This document shows positions 54,112 to 62,344 of a stretch of 64,000 nucleotides of DNA, piece after piece; positions within the stretch are counted from its first letter, which is position 1; the number at the start of each line of letters is the position of its first letter. The DNA is taken from contig NZ_JBMGQR010000001.1 of NCBI RefSeq assembly GCF_049059935.1, positions 124,001 to 188,000 of the forward strand, written 5' to 3'. The notes under the pieces are model-generated. The model saw only the letters and a program-made list of their open reading frames with translations, had not been told where the DNA came from and ran no database searches. The position numbers and the translations under genes were made by a program. The stretch is from JAURVT01 sp049059935 (GTDB lineage Bacteria > Actinomycetota > Actinomycetes > Propionibacteriales > Nocardioidaceae).

Positions 54112-54871
54112 GACCACCTCGCCGACGGCGTCCACCCGGCGCCGGCTCGGCATCGAGGTCTGGATCGTCCTCGGCCTCTCGCTCGGCCAGTCCGGGGTCT
54201 ACGCGCTCGTCAGCCTGGTCGCCAAGCTGACGCAGGGTCCGCTGCGCGACCAGACCGCGACGCTCAACGCCTCGCGCAGCTCGCGCGAGTACCTCGACCT
54301 CACCTACCAGCTGCTCGGCATCGGGTTCGCGCTCGTCCCCGTGGTGCTGGCGCTGTTCCTGCTGTGGACCGGTGGCGACCGCGTCCGCGACGTGCTCGGT
54401 CTCGGTCGCGGCGGCACGGGCCGCGCGGTGCTCGAGGGCGCCGGCCTCGCCGCCCTGATCGGGCTGCCCGGGCTCGCGCTGTACTTCGTCGGGCGCGCGA
54501 TCGGCATCACCGCGACGGTCGTCCCAAGCGGCCTGGACGCCTACTGGTGGACGGTGCCGGTGCTGGTGGTCGCGGCGGCGCAGAACGCCGTCCTCGAGGA
54601 GGTCGTCGTCGTCGGGTACCTGATGACGCGGCTGCGCCAGATCGGCTGGTCACCGGCCGCGACGATCGTCACCAGCGCCCTGGTCCGCGGGTCGTACCAC
54701 CTGTACCAGGGCATCGGCGCGGGCCTCGGCAACGTCGTGATGGGCCTGGTGTTCGGATGGTTCTACCACCGGTTCGGACGGGTGCTGCCGCTCGTCGTCG
54801 CCCACACCATCCTCGACGTCGTCGCGTTCGTGGGCTACGCGCTGCTCAAGGACGTCCTCGGCCTGCCGTGA
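54101..54871 (+). CDS. CPBP family intramembrane metalloprotease-like protein
   Basis: This 256-residue protein has about eight membrane helices and CPBP motifs: LEEVVVVGYL near residue 167, RGSYHLYQG near 197 and the third motif AHTILDVV near 230. In classical CPBP proteases motif 1 is EExxxR; here the Arg position is Val, so activity or specificity may differ. GTG 54101 overlaps the metallopeptidase gene by 11 bases, suggesting co-expression. It may cleave prenylated or membrane proteins, but the target is unknown. Confidence 0.86.
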   Translation: MTSETTSPTASTRRRLGIEVWIVLGLSLGQSGVYALVSLVAKLTQGPLRDQTATLNASRSSREYLDLTYQLLGIGFALVPVVLALFLLWTGGDRVRDVLGLGRGGTGRAVLEGAGLAALIGLPGLALYFVGRAIGITATVVPSGLDAYWWTVPVLVVAAAQNAVLEEVVVVGYLMTRLRQIGWSPAATIVTSALVRGSYHLYQGIGAGLGNVVMGLVFGWFYHRFGRVLPLVVAHTILDVVAFVGYALLKDVLGLP

Positions 54872-54928
54872 CGCGCCTGACGTCCTCGGGCAACCGGGAC
54901 GAAACACCCCGCTCCTAGCGTCACGCAG

Positions 54929-56308
54929 ATGACACCCTCCCCCGGTCACGACGCCCTCGCCCACGCCACCGCCCGCCGTCTGCTCGCCGGCATCGGACGA
55001 CGCGACCTGCTCCGGGCGGCCGCGGCCACCGCCGCCACGGGCGCGGTCGCCGGCGCGCCCGTCGCCGCCGAGGCCGCCGGTCGTCCGCGTCCGGGGAAGC
55101 ACCGTCCCGTGGGCGTCCTGCAGCCCGGGACGGGCCGCATCGACGGCGACCACTACCTCAGCGCCACCCCCGACTCCGTGCGCTGGGGCTACGTCCCCGG
55201 CACCGACGCCGAGCCCGTGCTGACGATGCGCTCGGGCCGCACGGTGACCATCGACGCCCTCTCGCACGAGGGGATCCTGGAGGACCAGGGACGCGACCCG
55301 CTCACCTGGTTCGGCTCGAAGGGCGTCGGGCGCTCCGAGGTGCTGCGCGACGCCGTCTCGGTCGCCCGCGACTACGACCGCACCACCCGCGACTTCGACA
55401 AGGACGGCCCGCACGTCGTCATCGGCCCGATCCACGTCGAGGGCGCGCGCCCCGGCGACGTCCTCAAGGTGCAGACGCTGTCGGCGACGCCCCGCGTGCC
55501 GTACGGCGTCGTGTCGAGCCGTCACGGCAAGGGAGCGCTGCCCGTCCAGGCCGGCGGCCTGCCCGCGGCCGGCATCACGCTCGACGAGGTGATGCCGCCC
55601 GTGGCCACCGACGGACGCGCCACCGGCGACCCCGAGCGCTACGGCAACGTCTCGGTCTTCACCCCGGTGGAGTCGACGCGGCGGGGGCCGGTCGCCGTGA
55701 TGGACCGCCGCGGCGGCAGCGTCAAGTTCCCGCTCCAGCCGTTCATGGGGATGATGGGCGTCGCGTTCGCCGACGGGAGCAGCGAGACCGCACCCGAGCT
55801 GAACTCGATCCCGCCCACGCTCGGCGGCGGCAACATCGACATCAGCCTGCTCGGCCCGGGCTCGACGTTCTACCTGCCGGTGCGCGCCGACGGTGCCCTG
55901 TTCTACGTCGGCGACCCGCACCTGGCGATGGGCGACGGCGAGGTCGCCCTCACCGCGCTCGAGGGCTCGCTGCGGGCGACGTTCCGCCTCACGGTGTGCA
56001 AGCGCGGACGCGGCGGCGCGCCGGCCGTCGCGTTCGACTACCCGTTCGCCGAGACCGCGGACGCCTGGATCCCGATCGGTCTGTCCGACCCCGACGGCTC
56101 GCTCGGCGGCGGGCAGTCCAGCGACCTCGACGTCGCGATGCGCCGCGCCGTCGTCAACGCGCTCGACTTCCTCGAGGCCGAGCAGGGCATGGACCGCGCC
56201 ACGGCGTACGCCTACCTGTCGGCCGCGGGCGACTTCGTCGTCTCCCAGGTCGTCGACCGCACCACCGGCGTCCACGGCGTCATCGCCAAGTCGCACTTCG
56301 TCCGGTAG
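54929..56308 (+). CDS. Tat-exported acetamidase/formamidase family protein
   Basis: This 459-residue protein begins with a Tat-type signal (GIGRRDLLRAAAATAATGAV, residues 21-40, then an AxA site near PVAAEA). The FmdA/AmdA acetamidase-formamidase beta-fold follows, with GPIHVEGARPGDVLKV, GGGNIDISLLGPGSTFYLPVRADGALFYVGDPHLAMGDGEV and a C-terminal TAYAYLSAAGDFVVSQVVD. Family enzymes hydrolyse short amides and are normally cytoplasmic, so an exported version is unusual. ATG 54929 follows the CPBP gene by 57 bases. Confidence 0.9.
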   Translation: MTPSPGHDALAHATARRLLAGIGRRDLLRAAAATAATGAVAGAPVAAEAAGRPRPGKHRPVGVLQPGTGRIDGDHYLSATPDSVRWGYVPGTDAEPVLTMRSGRTVTIDALSHEGILEDQGRDPLTWFGSKGVGRSEVLRDAVSVARDYDRTTRDFDKDGPHVVIGPIHVEGARPGDVLKVQTLSATPRVPYGVVSSRHGKGALPVQAGGLPAAGITLDEVMPPVATDGRATGDPERYGNVSVFTPVESTRRGPVAVMDRRGGSVKFPLQPFMGMMGVAFADGSSETAPELNSIPPTLGGGNIDISLLGPGSTFYLPVRADGALFYVGDPHLAMGDGEVALTALEGSLRATFRLTVCKRGRGGAPAVAFDYPFAETADAWIPIGLSDPDGSLGGGQSSDLDVAMRRAVVNALDFLEAEQGMDRATAYAYLSAAGDFVVSQVVDRTTGVHGVIAKSHFVR

Positions 56309-56364
56309 TCGTCGCGACAGGACAACCGGCCCGTCGCCCCAGCGGAACCACCCGCACCACTCCC

Positions 56365-56438
56365 CACGGAGAACCGACGACACCGTGGGAAGTTCTCCGG
56401 GGTGTCGTCGGATTCCCAGGTGAACCTGGGAATCCGAC
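56365..56438. repeat. Two-hairpin intergenic repeat, copy D
   Basis: CGACGACACC (56375-56384) pairs perfectly with GGTGTCGTCG (56401-56410), with GGGAAGTTCTCC in the loop. It runs straight into a 32-base palindrome with one central mismatch (56407-56438) made of GTCGGATTCCCAGGTG and its complement. The same parts occur in copies A to C. It lies between the acetamidase-like gene and hrpA. Confidence 0.88.
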
Positions 56439-56505
56439 AACAGGTCCGGCGAGCCCACCACCGGGGCGGGCGCGGTTGGCGGGGGCTGGGATGATGGGCG
56501 GGCCC

Positions 56506-59500
56506 ATGAGCAGCCCCTCCCCCTCCACCGCCGCACCCGACCTGCGCGACCTGCGTCGCCGGATCGGGGCCGTCGGCCTGCGCGACGAGCGTCGTCTGCG
56601 CCGCCGGCTCGACCAGCTGCGCGGTCAACGCGACGAGGCCCGCCACGCGCAGGACCTCGAGCGCCTCGTCCAGGACGTCGGCACCGCCGAGGCCAGGGTG
56701 GAGCACCGCGCGTCCCTGGAGCCACGGCTCGACCTGCCGCCCGAGCTGCCGGTCTCGGGCCGCGCCGACGAGATCGCCGCCGCGATCAGCGAGAACCAGG
56801 TGGTGATCGTCGCGGGCGAGACCGGCTCGGGCAAGACCACGCAGATCCCCCGCATCCTGCTCGGCCTGGGACGCGGCGTCCGCGGTCGCATCGGGCACAC
56901 CCAGCCACGACGCATCGCGGCGCGCACCGTCGCCGAGCGCATCGCCGAGGAGTGCGGCGGCGAGCTGGGCGGCACCGTCGGCTACACGGTGCGGTTCCAC
57001 GACCAGGTCTCCGACGACACGCTCGTCAAGGTGATGACCGACGGCATCCTTCTCGCCGAGATCCGCAGCGACCCGTTCCTGCGCCAGTACGACACGATCA
57101 TCATCGACGAGGCGCACGAGCGGTCGCTGTCGATCGACTTCCTGCTCGGCTACCTCAAGCGGCTCCTCCCCCGCCGCCGCGACCTCAAGGTCGTCATCAC
57201 CTCGGCCACCATCGACCCCGAGAGGTTCGCCGCGCTGTTCGACGGGGCGCCGATCATCGAGGTCAGCGGGCGCACGTTCCCCGTCGAGGTCCGCTACCGG
57301 CCCGTCGTCGACCGCGACGACACCGACCCCTTCGAGGCGGTCGCCGACGCCGTCGAGGAGCTCGGCACCGAGGGCGACGGCGACGTGCTCGTGTTCCTGT
57401 CGGGCGAGCGCGAGATCCGCGACGCCACCGACGTGCTGAACCGCCGCAGCTGGCGACGCACCGAGGTGCTGCCCCTGTACGGACGGCTGTCGGCCGCCGA
57501 CCAGCACAAGATCTTCCAGCCCCACACCGGACGACGCGTCGTGCTGGCCACCAACGTCGCCGAGACGTCGCTGACCGTGCCCGGCATCCGCTACGTCGTC
57601 GACGCCGGCACGGCCCGCATCTCGCGCTACAGCCAGCGCCTCAAGGTCCAGCGGCTGCCGATCGAGCCCGTCTCGCAGGCCAGCGCCAACCAGCGTGCGG
57701 GCCGCTGCGGTCGCGTGGCCGACGGCATCTGCATCCGGCTGTACTCCGAGGAGGACTACGACGGGCGCCCGGAGTTCACCGACCCCGAGATCCTGCGGAC
57801 CAACCTCGCGTCGGTGCTGCTGCAGATGGCCTCGGCCGACCTCGGCGCCGTCGAGGACTTCCCGTTCATGGACCCGCCCGACAGGCGGGCCGTGCGCGAC
57901 GGCGTCGAGCTGCTGCTCGAGCTGGGTGCGCTGCAGCCCGAGGTCGAGGGCGAGAACCACCGTCTCACCGACGTCGGACGCGTCGTGGCGGGTCTGCCGC
58001 TCGACCCCCGGCTCGCCCGCATGCTCGTCGAGGCCCAGCGCAACGACTGCCTGCGCGAGGTGCTCGTCATCGTCTCCGGCCTGTCGGTGCAGGACCCCCG
58101 CGAGCGCCCGTCGGACGCCCAGCAGGCCGCCGACACCAAGCACGCGCGGTTCGCCGACAAGGGCTCGGACTTCGCGTCCTACCTGCACCTGTGGGACTAC
58201 CTGCGCGAGCAGCGCAAGGCCCTGTCGGGCAGCGCGTTCCGGCGGATGTGCCGCGACGAGTACCTGCACTACCTGCGCGTGCGCGAGTGGCAGGACGTGC
58301 ACGGGCTGCTGCGCCAGAGCGCCAAGGACCTGCGCTGGTCGCTCGACACCCCGCCCGCCGACGCCGACCGCGTCCACCAGTCGCTGCTCGCCGGCCTGCT
58401 CTCGCACGTCGGTCTGCAGGAGCCGGAGGGACGCGACTACCTGGGCGCCCGCGGTGCCAAGTTCGCGGTGTTCCCCGGATCGGCCCTGGCCAAGAAGCCG
58501 CCCCGCTGGGTGATGGCCGGCGAGCTGGTCGAGACCAGCCGGCTGTGGGCGCGCACGGTCGCGCGCGTCGACCCCGCGTGGGTCGAGCAGGCCGCGTCCC
58601 ACCTGGTCAAGCGGTCGTACTCCGAGCCGCACTGGTCCAAGAAGCGCGGGTCGGTGATGGCGCACGAGCGGGTCACCCTCTACGGCATCCCCCTGGCCGC
58701 CGACCGGCTCGTGACGTTCGGCAGCATCGACCCGGTGACGTCGCGCGACCTGTTCATCCGGCACGCGCTCGTGCAGGGCGAGTGGGACACCCGGCACCAC
58801 TTCTTCGACCGCAACCGCGCGCTGCTCGACGACGTCGAGGACCTCGAGGAGCGCGTCCGCCGCCGCGACATCCGCATCGACGACGACACGCTGTTCGCCT
58901 TCTACGACCGCCTCGTGCCCGCCGACGTCGTGTCCGGCCGGCACTTCGACACCTGGTGGAAGCAGGCACGCCGCAGCTCCCCCACGCTGCTCGACCTCGA
59001 CCCCGAGCAGCTGCGACGCGACGGCGCGCTCGTCGACGCCGACGCGTTCCCGACGTCGTGGACGTCCGGACCCGACGCGCCCGCCATGCCGCTCAGCTAC
59101 GTCTTCGAGCCCGGCACCGAGACCGACGGCGTCACCGTCGACGTGCCGCTGGCGCTGCTGCCGCGCGTCGAGGAGTCGGAGTTCGCCTGGAACGTGCCGG
59201 GCCACCGCGAGGAGCTCGTCACCGCGCTCATCCGCACGCTGCCCAAGACCTGGCGCAAGCAGTTCGTCCCCGCGCCCGACTACGCGCGTCGCGTGCTCGA
59301 GCGCATCGGCAGCACCGAGGGCGACCTCGCCACCACGGTCGCCGACGAGCTGCGCCGGATGACCGGCGTCGTCGTGCCGGCGCAGGAGTTCGCCGTCGAC
59401 GCGCTGCCGCCGCACCTGCGTCCGACGTTCCGGGTGCTCGACGACGGCCGCGAGGTCGGCCGCGGCAAGGACCTCGCCGCGTTGCGCGAGGAGCTGCGCC

Positions 59501-60399
59501 CCAAGGCCCGCAGCGTGCTGTCGGCGGCGTCGTCGGGCCTGGAGCAGACCGGCGAGACCACGTGGGCGTTCGGCACCGTGCCCCGCTCGGTGACCACCGA
59601 GATCTCCGGCCACCAGGTCACCGCGTACCCGACGCTCGTCGACCGCGGCACGAGCGTCGACCTGACCGTGGTGGAGTCCGAGGACGTGCAGGCCGCGCGC
59701 ACCACCGCGGGGCTGGCACGGCTTATTGTCCTGAACACCAGCTCGCCGGTGCCGAACATCATGCGGGCGCTGTCACGCACCGACACCCTCGTCCTGGCCA
59801 CCAGCCCCTACGCCACGGTCGCCGACCTCGTCGAGGACTGCCGGCTGGCCGCCGTCGAGGAGCTGATCGCCTCGGCGGGCGGGCCGGTGTGGGACGCGGA
59901 CGCCTACGCGCGGCTCCGCGAGCACGTGCGGGCCGAGGTGCACGGCGCCACCGAGCGCGTCCTGCGGCTCGTGGTGGCCACGCTGCACGCGTGGGGCGAG
60001 GTGCGCCAGGCGATGGCCGACGCCCCGCCGGCCCGGGCCGCCACCGTCGACGACGTGCGCGTGCAGGTGTCGTGGCTGGTGTTCGCCGGCTTCGTCCGCG
60101 AGACCGGTGCCCTGCAGCTGCAGCACCTCCCCCGCTACCTCAAGGCGGCGACGTCGCGGTTCGCCGACGGCGTCGACGTGCGCGTGGACGCCGAGCGCAC
60201 CGCGACCGTCCAGGACCTCGAGGCCGAGCTGCACGAGATCGTCCAGGCGCTCCCCGAGGTGCGACGCGACACCGCGTCCGTCCGACAGTGCAGGTGGATG
60301 CTCGAGGAGCTGCGGGTCCAGCTGTTCGCCCAGCGGCTGCGCACCGCGGGCGCGGTCTCGGAGAAGCGCGTCCGCAAGGCCCTCGACGCCCTGCGCTGA
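56506..60399 (+). CDS. hrpA: ATP-dependent RNA helicase HrpA
   Basis: This 1297-residue DEAH-box helicase has motif I AGETGSGKTTQIP, motif II IIDEAHERSLSIDFLLGYLK, motif III TSATID and motif VI QRAGRCGR. Then come the winged-helix/ratchet, OB-fold and the long C-terminal DUF3418 region typical of HrpA, which gives the size of about 1300 residues. HrpA has been linked to rescue of stalled ribosomes and RNA processing. ATG 56506 was chosen; in-frame ATGs at 56491 and 56494 are also possible. It converges on the FKBP gene across a strong hairpin. Confidence 0.96.
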   Translation: MSSPSPSTAAPDLRDLRRRIGAVGLRDERRLRRRLDQLRGQRDEARHAQDLERLVQDVGTAEARVEHRASLEPRLDLPPELPVSGRADEIAAAISENQVVIVAGETGSGKTTQIPRILLGLGRGVRGRIGHTQPRRIAARTVAERIAEECGGELGGTVGYTVRFHDQVSDDTLVKVMTDGILLAEIRSDPFLRQYDTIIIDEAHERSLSIDFLLGYLKRLLPRRRDLKVVITSATIDPERFAALFDGAPIIEVSGRTFPVEVRYRPVVDRDDTDPFEAVADAVEELGTEGDGDVLVFLSGEREIRDATDVLNRRSWRRTEVLPLYGRLSAADQHKIFQPHTGRRVVLATNVAETSLTVPGIRYVVDAGTARISRYSQRLKVQRLPIEPVSQASANQRAGRCGRVADGICIRLYSEEDYDGRPEFTDPEILRTNLASVLLQMASADLGAVEDFPFMDPPDRRAVRDGVELLLELGALQPEVEGENHRLTDVGRVVAGLPLDPRLARMLVEAQRNDCLREVLVIVSGLSVQDPRERPSDAQQAADTKHARFADKGSDFASYLHLWDYLREQRKALSGSAFRRMCRDEYLHYLRVREWQDVHGLLRQSAKDLRWSLDTPPADADRVHQSLLAGLLSHVGLQEPEGRDYLGARGAKFAVFPGSALAKKPPRWVMAGELVETSRLWARTVARVDPAWVEQAASHLVKRSYSEPHWSKKRGSVMAHERVTLYGIPLAADRLVTFGSIDPVTSRDLFIRHALVQGEWDTRHHFFDRNRALLDDVEDLEERVRRRDIRIDDDTLFAFYDRLVPADVVSGRHFDTWWKQARRSSPTLLDLDPEQLRRDGALVDADAFPTSWTSGPDAPAMPLSYVFEPGTETDGVTVDVPLALLPRVEESEFAWNVPGHREELVTALIRTLPKTWRKQFVPAPDYARRVLERIGSTEGDLATTVADELRRMTGVVVPAQEFAVDALPPHLRPTFRVLDDGREVGRGKDLAALREELRPKARSVLSAASSGLEQTGETTWAFGTVPRSVTTEISGHQVTAYPTLVDRGTSVDLTVVESEDVQAARTTAGLARLIVLNTSSPVPNIMRALSRTDTLVLATSPYATVADLVEDCRLAAVEELIASAGGPVWDADAYARLREHVRAEVHGATERVLRLVVATLHAWGEVRQAMADAPPARAATVDDVRVQVSWLVFAGFVRETGALQLQHLPRYLKAATSRFADGVDVRVDAERTATVQDLEAELHEIVQALPEVRRDTASVRQCRWMLEELRVQLFAQRLRTAGAVSEKRVRKALDALR

Positions 60400-60429
60400 C
60401 AGCCAGCGATCTACCTCACGGAGAGGCGG

Positions 60430-60516
60430 CTGGCGCCCGGCTGGCAAGGCGCGCCGAGGACGGCGAACTGTTCTTGTTCGCCGACGAGGCAGCAACGCCG
60501 CCAGCCGGGATGCCAG
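60430..60516. terminator. Compound hairpin between convergent hrpA and FKBP genes
   Basis: The outer stem is formed by CTGGC (60430-60434) plus CCCGGCTGGC (60436-60445) pairing with GCCAGCCGGG (60500-60509) plus GCCAG (60512-60516). Inside lies a second hairpin, CGGCGAAC/GTTCGCCG at 60461-60468 and 60476-60483. It fills the gap between two converging genes and would work for both strands. No U-tract is present. It may also be a member of a dispersed repeat family, which cannot be judged from one copy. Confidence 0.65.
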
Positions 60517-60523
60517 GCGTCTC

Positions 60524-60892
60524 TCAGCCGACGCCGAGCAGGTCGATGACGAAGATCAGCGTCTGGCCGCTGAGGCGGTGGCCGCCGCCGGCGGGGCCGT
60601 AGGCGAGCTCCGGCGGGATGACCAGCTGGCGGCGTCCGCCGACCTTCATCCCCGGGATGCCCTCCTGCCAGCCGGCGATCAGGCCCTGCAGCGGGAAGGT
60701 GATGGACTCACCGCGGTCCCACGACGCGTCGAACTGCTCGCCGGAGTCGAACTCGACCCCGACGTAGTGCACCTCGACGCGGTCGCCGGCCTTGGCCTCG
60801 TCACCGTCGCCGACGACGACGTCGGTGGACTGCAGCGTGGTGGGGGCGTCCCCACCGGGGAAGTCGATCTCGGGCTTGGTCAGGTCAGTCAT
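60524..60892 (-). CDS. FKBP-type peptidyl-prolyl cis-trans isomerase
   Basis: This 122-residue single-domain FKBP has the active-site segments VEVHYVGVEFDSGEQFDASWDRGESITFPL, GLIAGWQEGIPGMKVGGRRQLVIPPELAYG and LIFVIDLLGVG. It speeds proline isomerisation during protein folding and lacks a signal peptide, so it is cytoplasmic. ATG 60892 is the clear start. It lies 12 bases downstream of the aldo/keto reductase on the same strand. Confidence 0.95.
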   Translation of the reverse strand: MTDLTKPEIDFPGGDAPTTLQSTDVVVGDGDEAKAGDRVEVHYVGVEFDSGEQFDASWDRGESITFPLQGLIAGWQEGIPGMKVGGRRQLVIPPELAYGPAGGGHRLSGQTLIFVIDLLGVG

Positions 60893-60904
60893 GGCACCAG
60901 CCTC

Positions 60905-61729
60905 TCAGGACAGGAACTCGTCGGGGTTCGGGCCCGTGCGGTCACCCTGGTCGAGCGCGCTGATGGCGGTGACCTGCGCGTCGGTGAGCTCGAAGTCGAA
61001 GACGTCGAAGTTCTCGACGATGCGCGACGGCGTGACCGACTTGGGGAAGACGACGTTGCCCTCCTGGACGTGCCAGCGGATCACGACCTGCGCCGGGCTC
61101 TTGCCGACCTCCTCGGCGATGGAGCCGATGGTGGGCGACTCGAGGTCGCCGCGGCCGAGCGGGGTCCAGGCCTCGGTCAGGATGCCGCGGTCGGCGTTGA
61201 CCTGGCGGAGCGCGGTCTGGGTGAAGAAGGGGTGCACCTCGACCTGGTTGACGGCAGGAGTCACGTCGGTCTCGGCCGCGAGCCGGTTCAGGTGGTTCTC
61301 GTGGAAGTTCGAGACACCGATCGAGCGGGCCTTGCCGTCGCGGTACAGCTCCTCGAAGCCCTTCCAGGACTCGACGTAGCGGTCGAGGCCGGGCAGCGGC
61401 CAGTGGATCAGGTAAAGGTCGACGTAGTCGAGCCCGAGCTTGCCGAGGCTCTCCTCGAGGGCGGCGATCGCCTCGTCGTGGCCGTGGGAGTCGTTGTTGA
61501 GCTTGGTGGTGACGAACAGCTCGTCGCGGTCGACGCCGGACGCGGCGATGGCGCGGCCCACGCCCTCCTCGTTGCCGTACATGGCAGCGGTGTCGATGTG
61601 GCGGTAGCCGGCGTCCAGCGCGGCGCCGATCGCCTTCTCGACCTCGTCGGGCTCGACCTGCCAGACACCGAACCCGAGCTGGGGGATGGTGTTGCCGTTG
61701 TTCATGGACAGGCTGGGGACCTGGGTCAC
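60905..61729 (-). CDS. Aldo/keto reductase
   Basis: This 274-residue AKR (2,5-diketo-D-gluconate reductase-like, AKR5 group) has the catalytic tetrad Asp and Tyr in HIDTAAMYGNE, Lys in TTKLNND and His in LIHWPLPG. GVSNFHENHL and FPKSVTPSRIVENFDVFDFELT, which binds NADPH, also match. GTG 61729 follows GAGGAG by nine bases. The family reduces many aldehydes and ketones; the physiological substrate is not evident. Confidence 0.94.
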   Translation of the reverse strand: MTQVPSLSMNNGNTIPQLGFGVWQVEPDEVEKAIGAALDAGYRHIDTAAMYGNEEGVGRAIAASGVDRDELFVTTKLNNDSHGHDEAIAALEESLGKLGLDYVDLYLIHWPLPGLDRYVESWKGFEELYRDGKARSIGVSNFHENHLNRLAAETDVTPAVNQVEVHPFFTQTALRQVNADRGILTEAWTPLGRGDLESPTIGSIAEEVGKSPAQVVIRWHVQEGNVVFPKSVTPSRIVENFDVFDFELTDAQVTAISALDQGDRTGPNPDEFLS

Positions 61730-61832
61730 AGGTGATCGCTCCTCGTGCTGGTGGGCGTCAGAAAGCGGCGTCCGGTCCGGACGCCACACCCATGCCAACA
61801 CGAGCCGGAGCGGCGCGCATTCCCGAGGAAGC

Positions 61833-62300
61833 TCAGGCGATGCCGGCGTTGTCGAGCGCGAGGTTGAGCCGGCCGAGCTGGCCGGCGAACGCGGCGAGCT
61901 CGGGGGCGTCCCAGTCCTCGAGGGCGTGCACGAGGTTGTCGTGGCGCTGCTGGCGCACGCTCGCCAGACGCGTCGCAGCCTCCTCGGAGACGGCCACCAG
62001 GCGCGCGCGTCCGTCGGTCGGGTCGGGCACGCGCTCGACGAGGTGCAGCTTCTCCAACGTCGCCAGGCCCCGGCTGATCGTCGACTTGTGGACGCCGATG
62101 CTGTCGGCGAGGTCGCTGCCGCGCACGCCGACGCCGGTCTCGTCGGTGGACTCGCTGACCGCGATGAGCATCAGGTACGAGGCGTAGTCGAGGTCGGGGT
62201 GGATCTGCGTCACCAGCTGCATGCTCCGGATGCGGGATCGGCGCATGAGCCTCACGAGCTCGTACTCGACGTCGTGCTCGACGGTGATGTCAGGGCTCAT
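61833..62300 (-). CDS. MarR family transcriptional regulator
   Basis: This 155-residue winged-helix regulator has DNA-binding helix GVRGSDLADSIGVHKSTISRGLATLEKLHLVERV (near residues 57-90) and wing PDPTDGRARLVAV, flanked by the dimerisation helices at both ends. ATG 62300. It sits between the aldo/keto reductase and the acyl-CoA dehydrogenase on the same strand, with gaps of 103 and 44 bases. A role in regulating either neighbour is possible but not shown. Confidence 0.9.
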   Translation of the reverse strand: MSPDITVEHDVEYELVRLMRRSRIRSMQLVTQIHPDLDYASYLMLIAVSESTDETGVGVRGSDLADSIGVHKSTISRGLATLEKLHLVERVPDPTDGRARLVAVSEEAATRLASVRQQRHDNLVHALEDWDAPELAAFAGQLGRLNLALDNAGIA

Positions 62301-62344
62301 GGGCGCAGGTTATCGTCCCGCACCCAACGTCGTCGCGACCGCGG

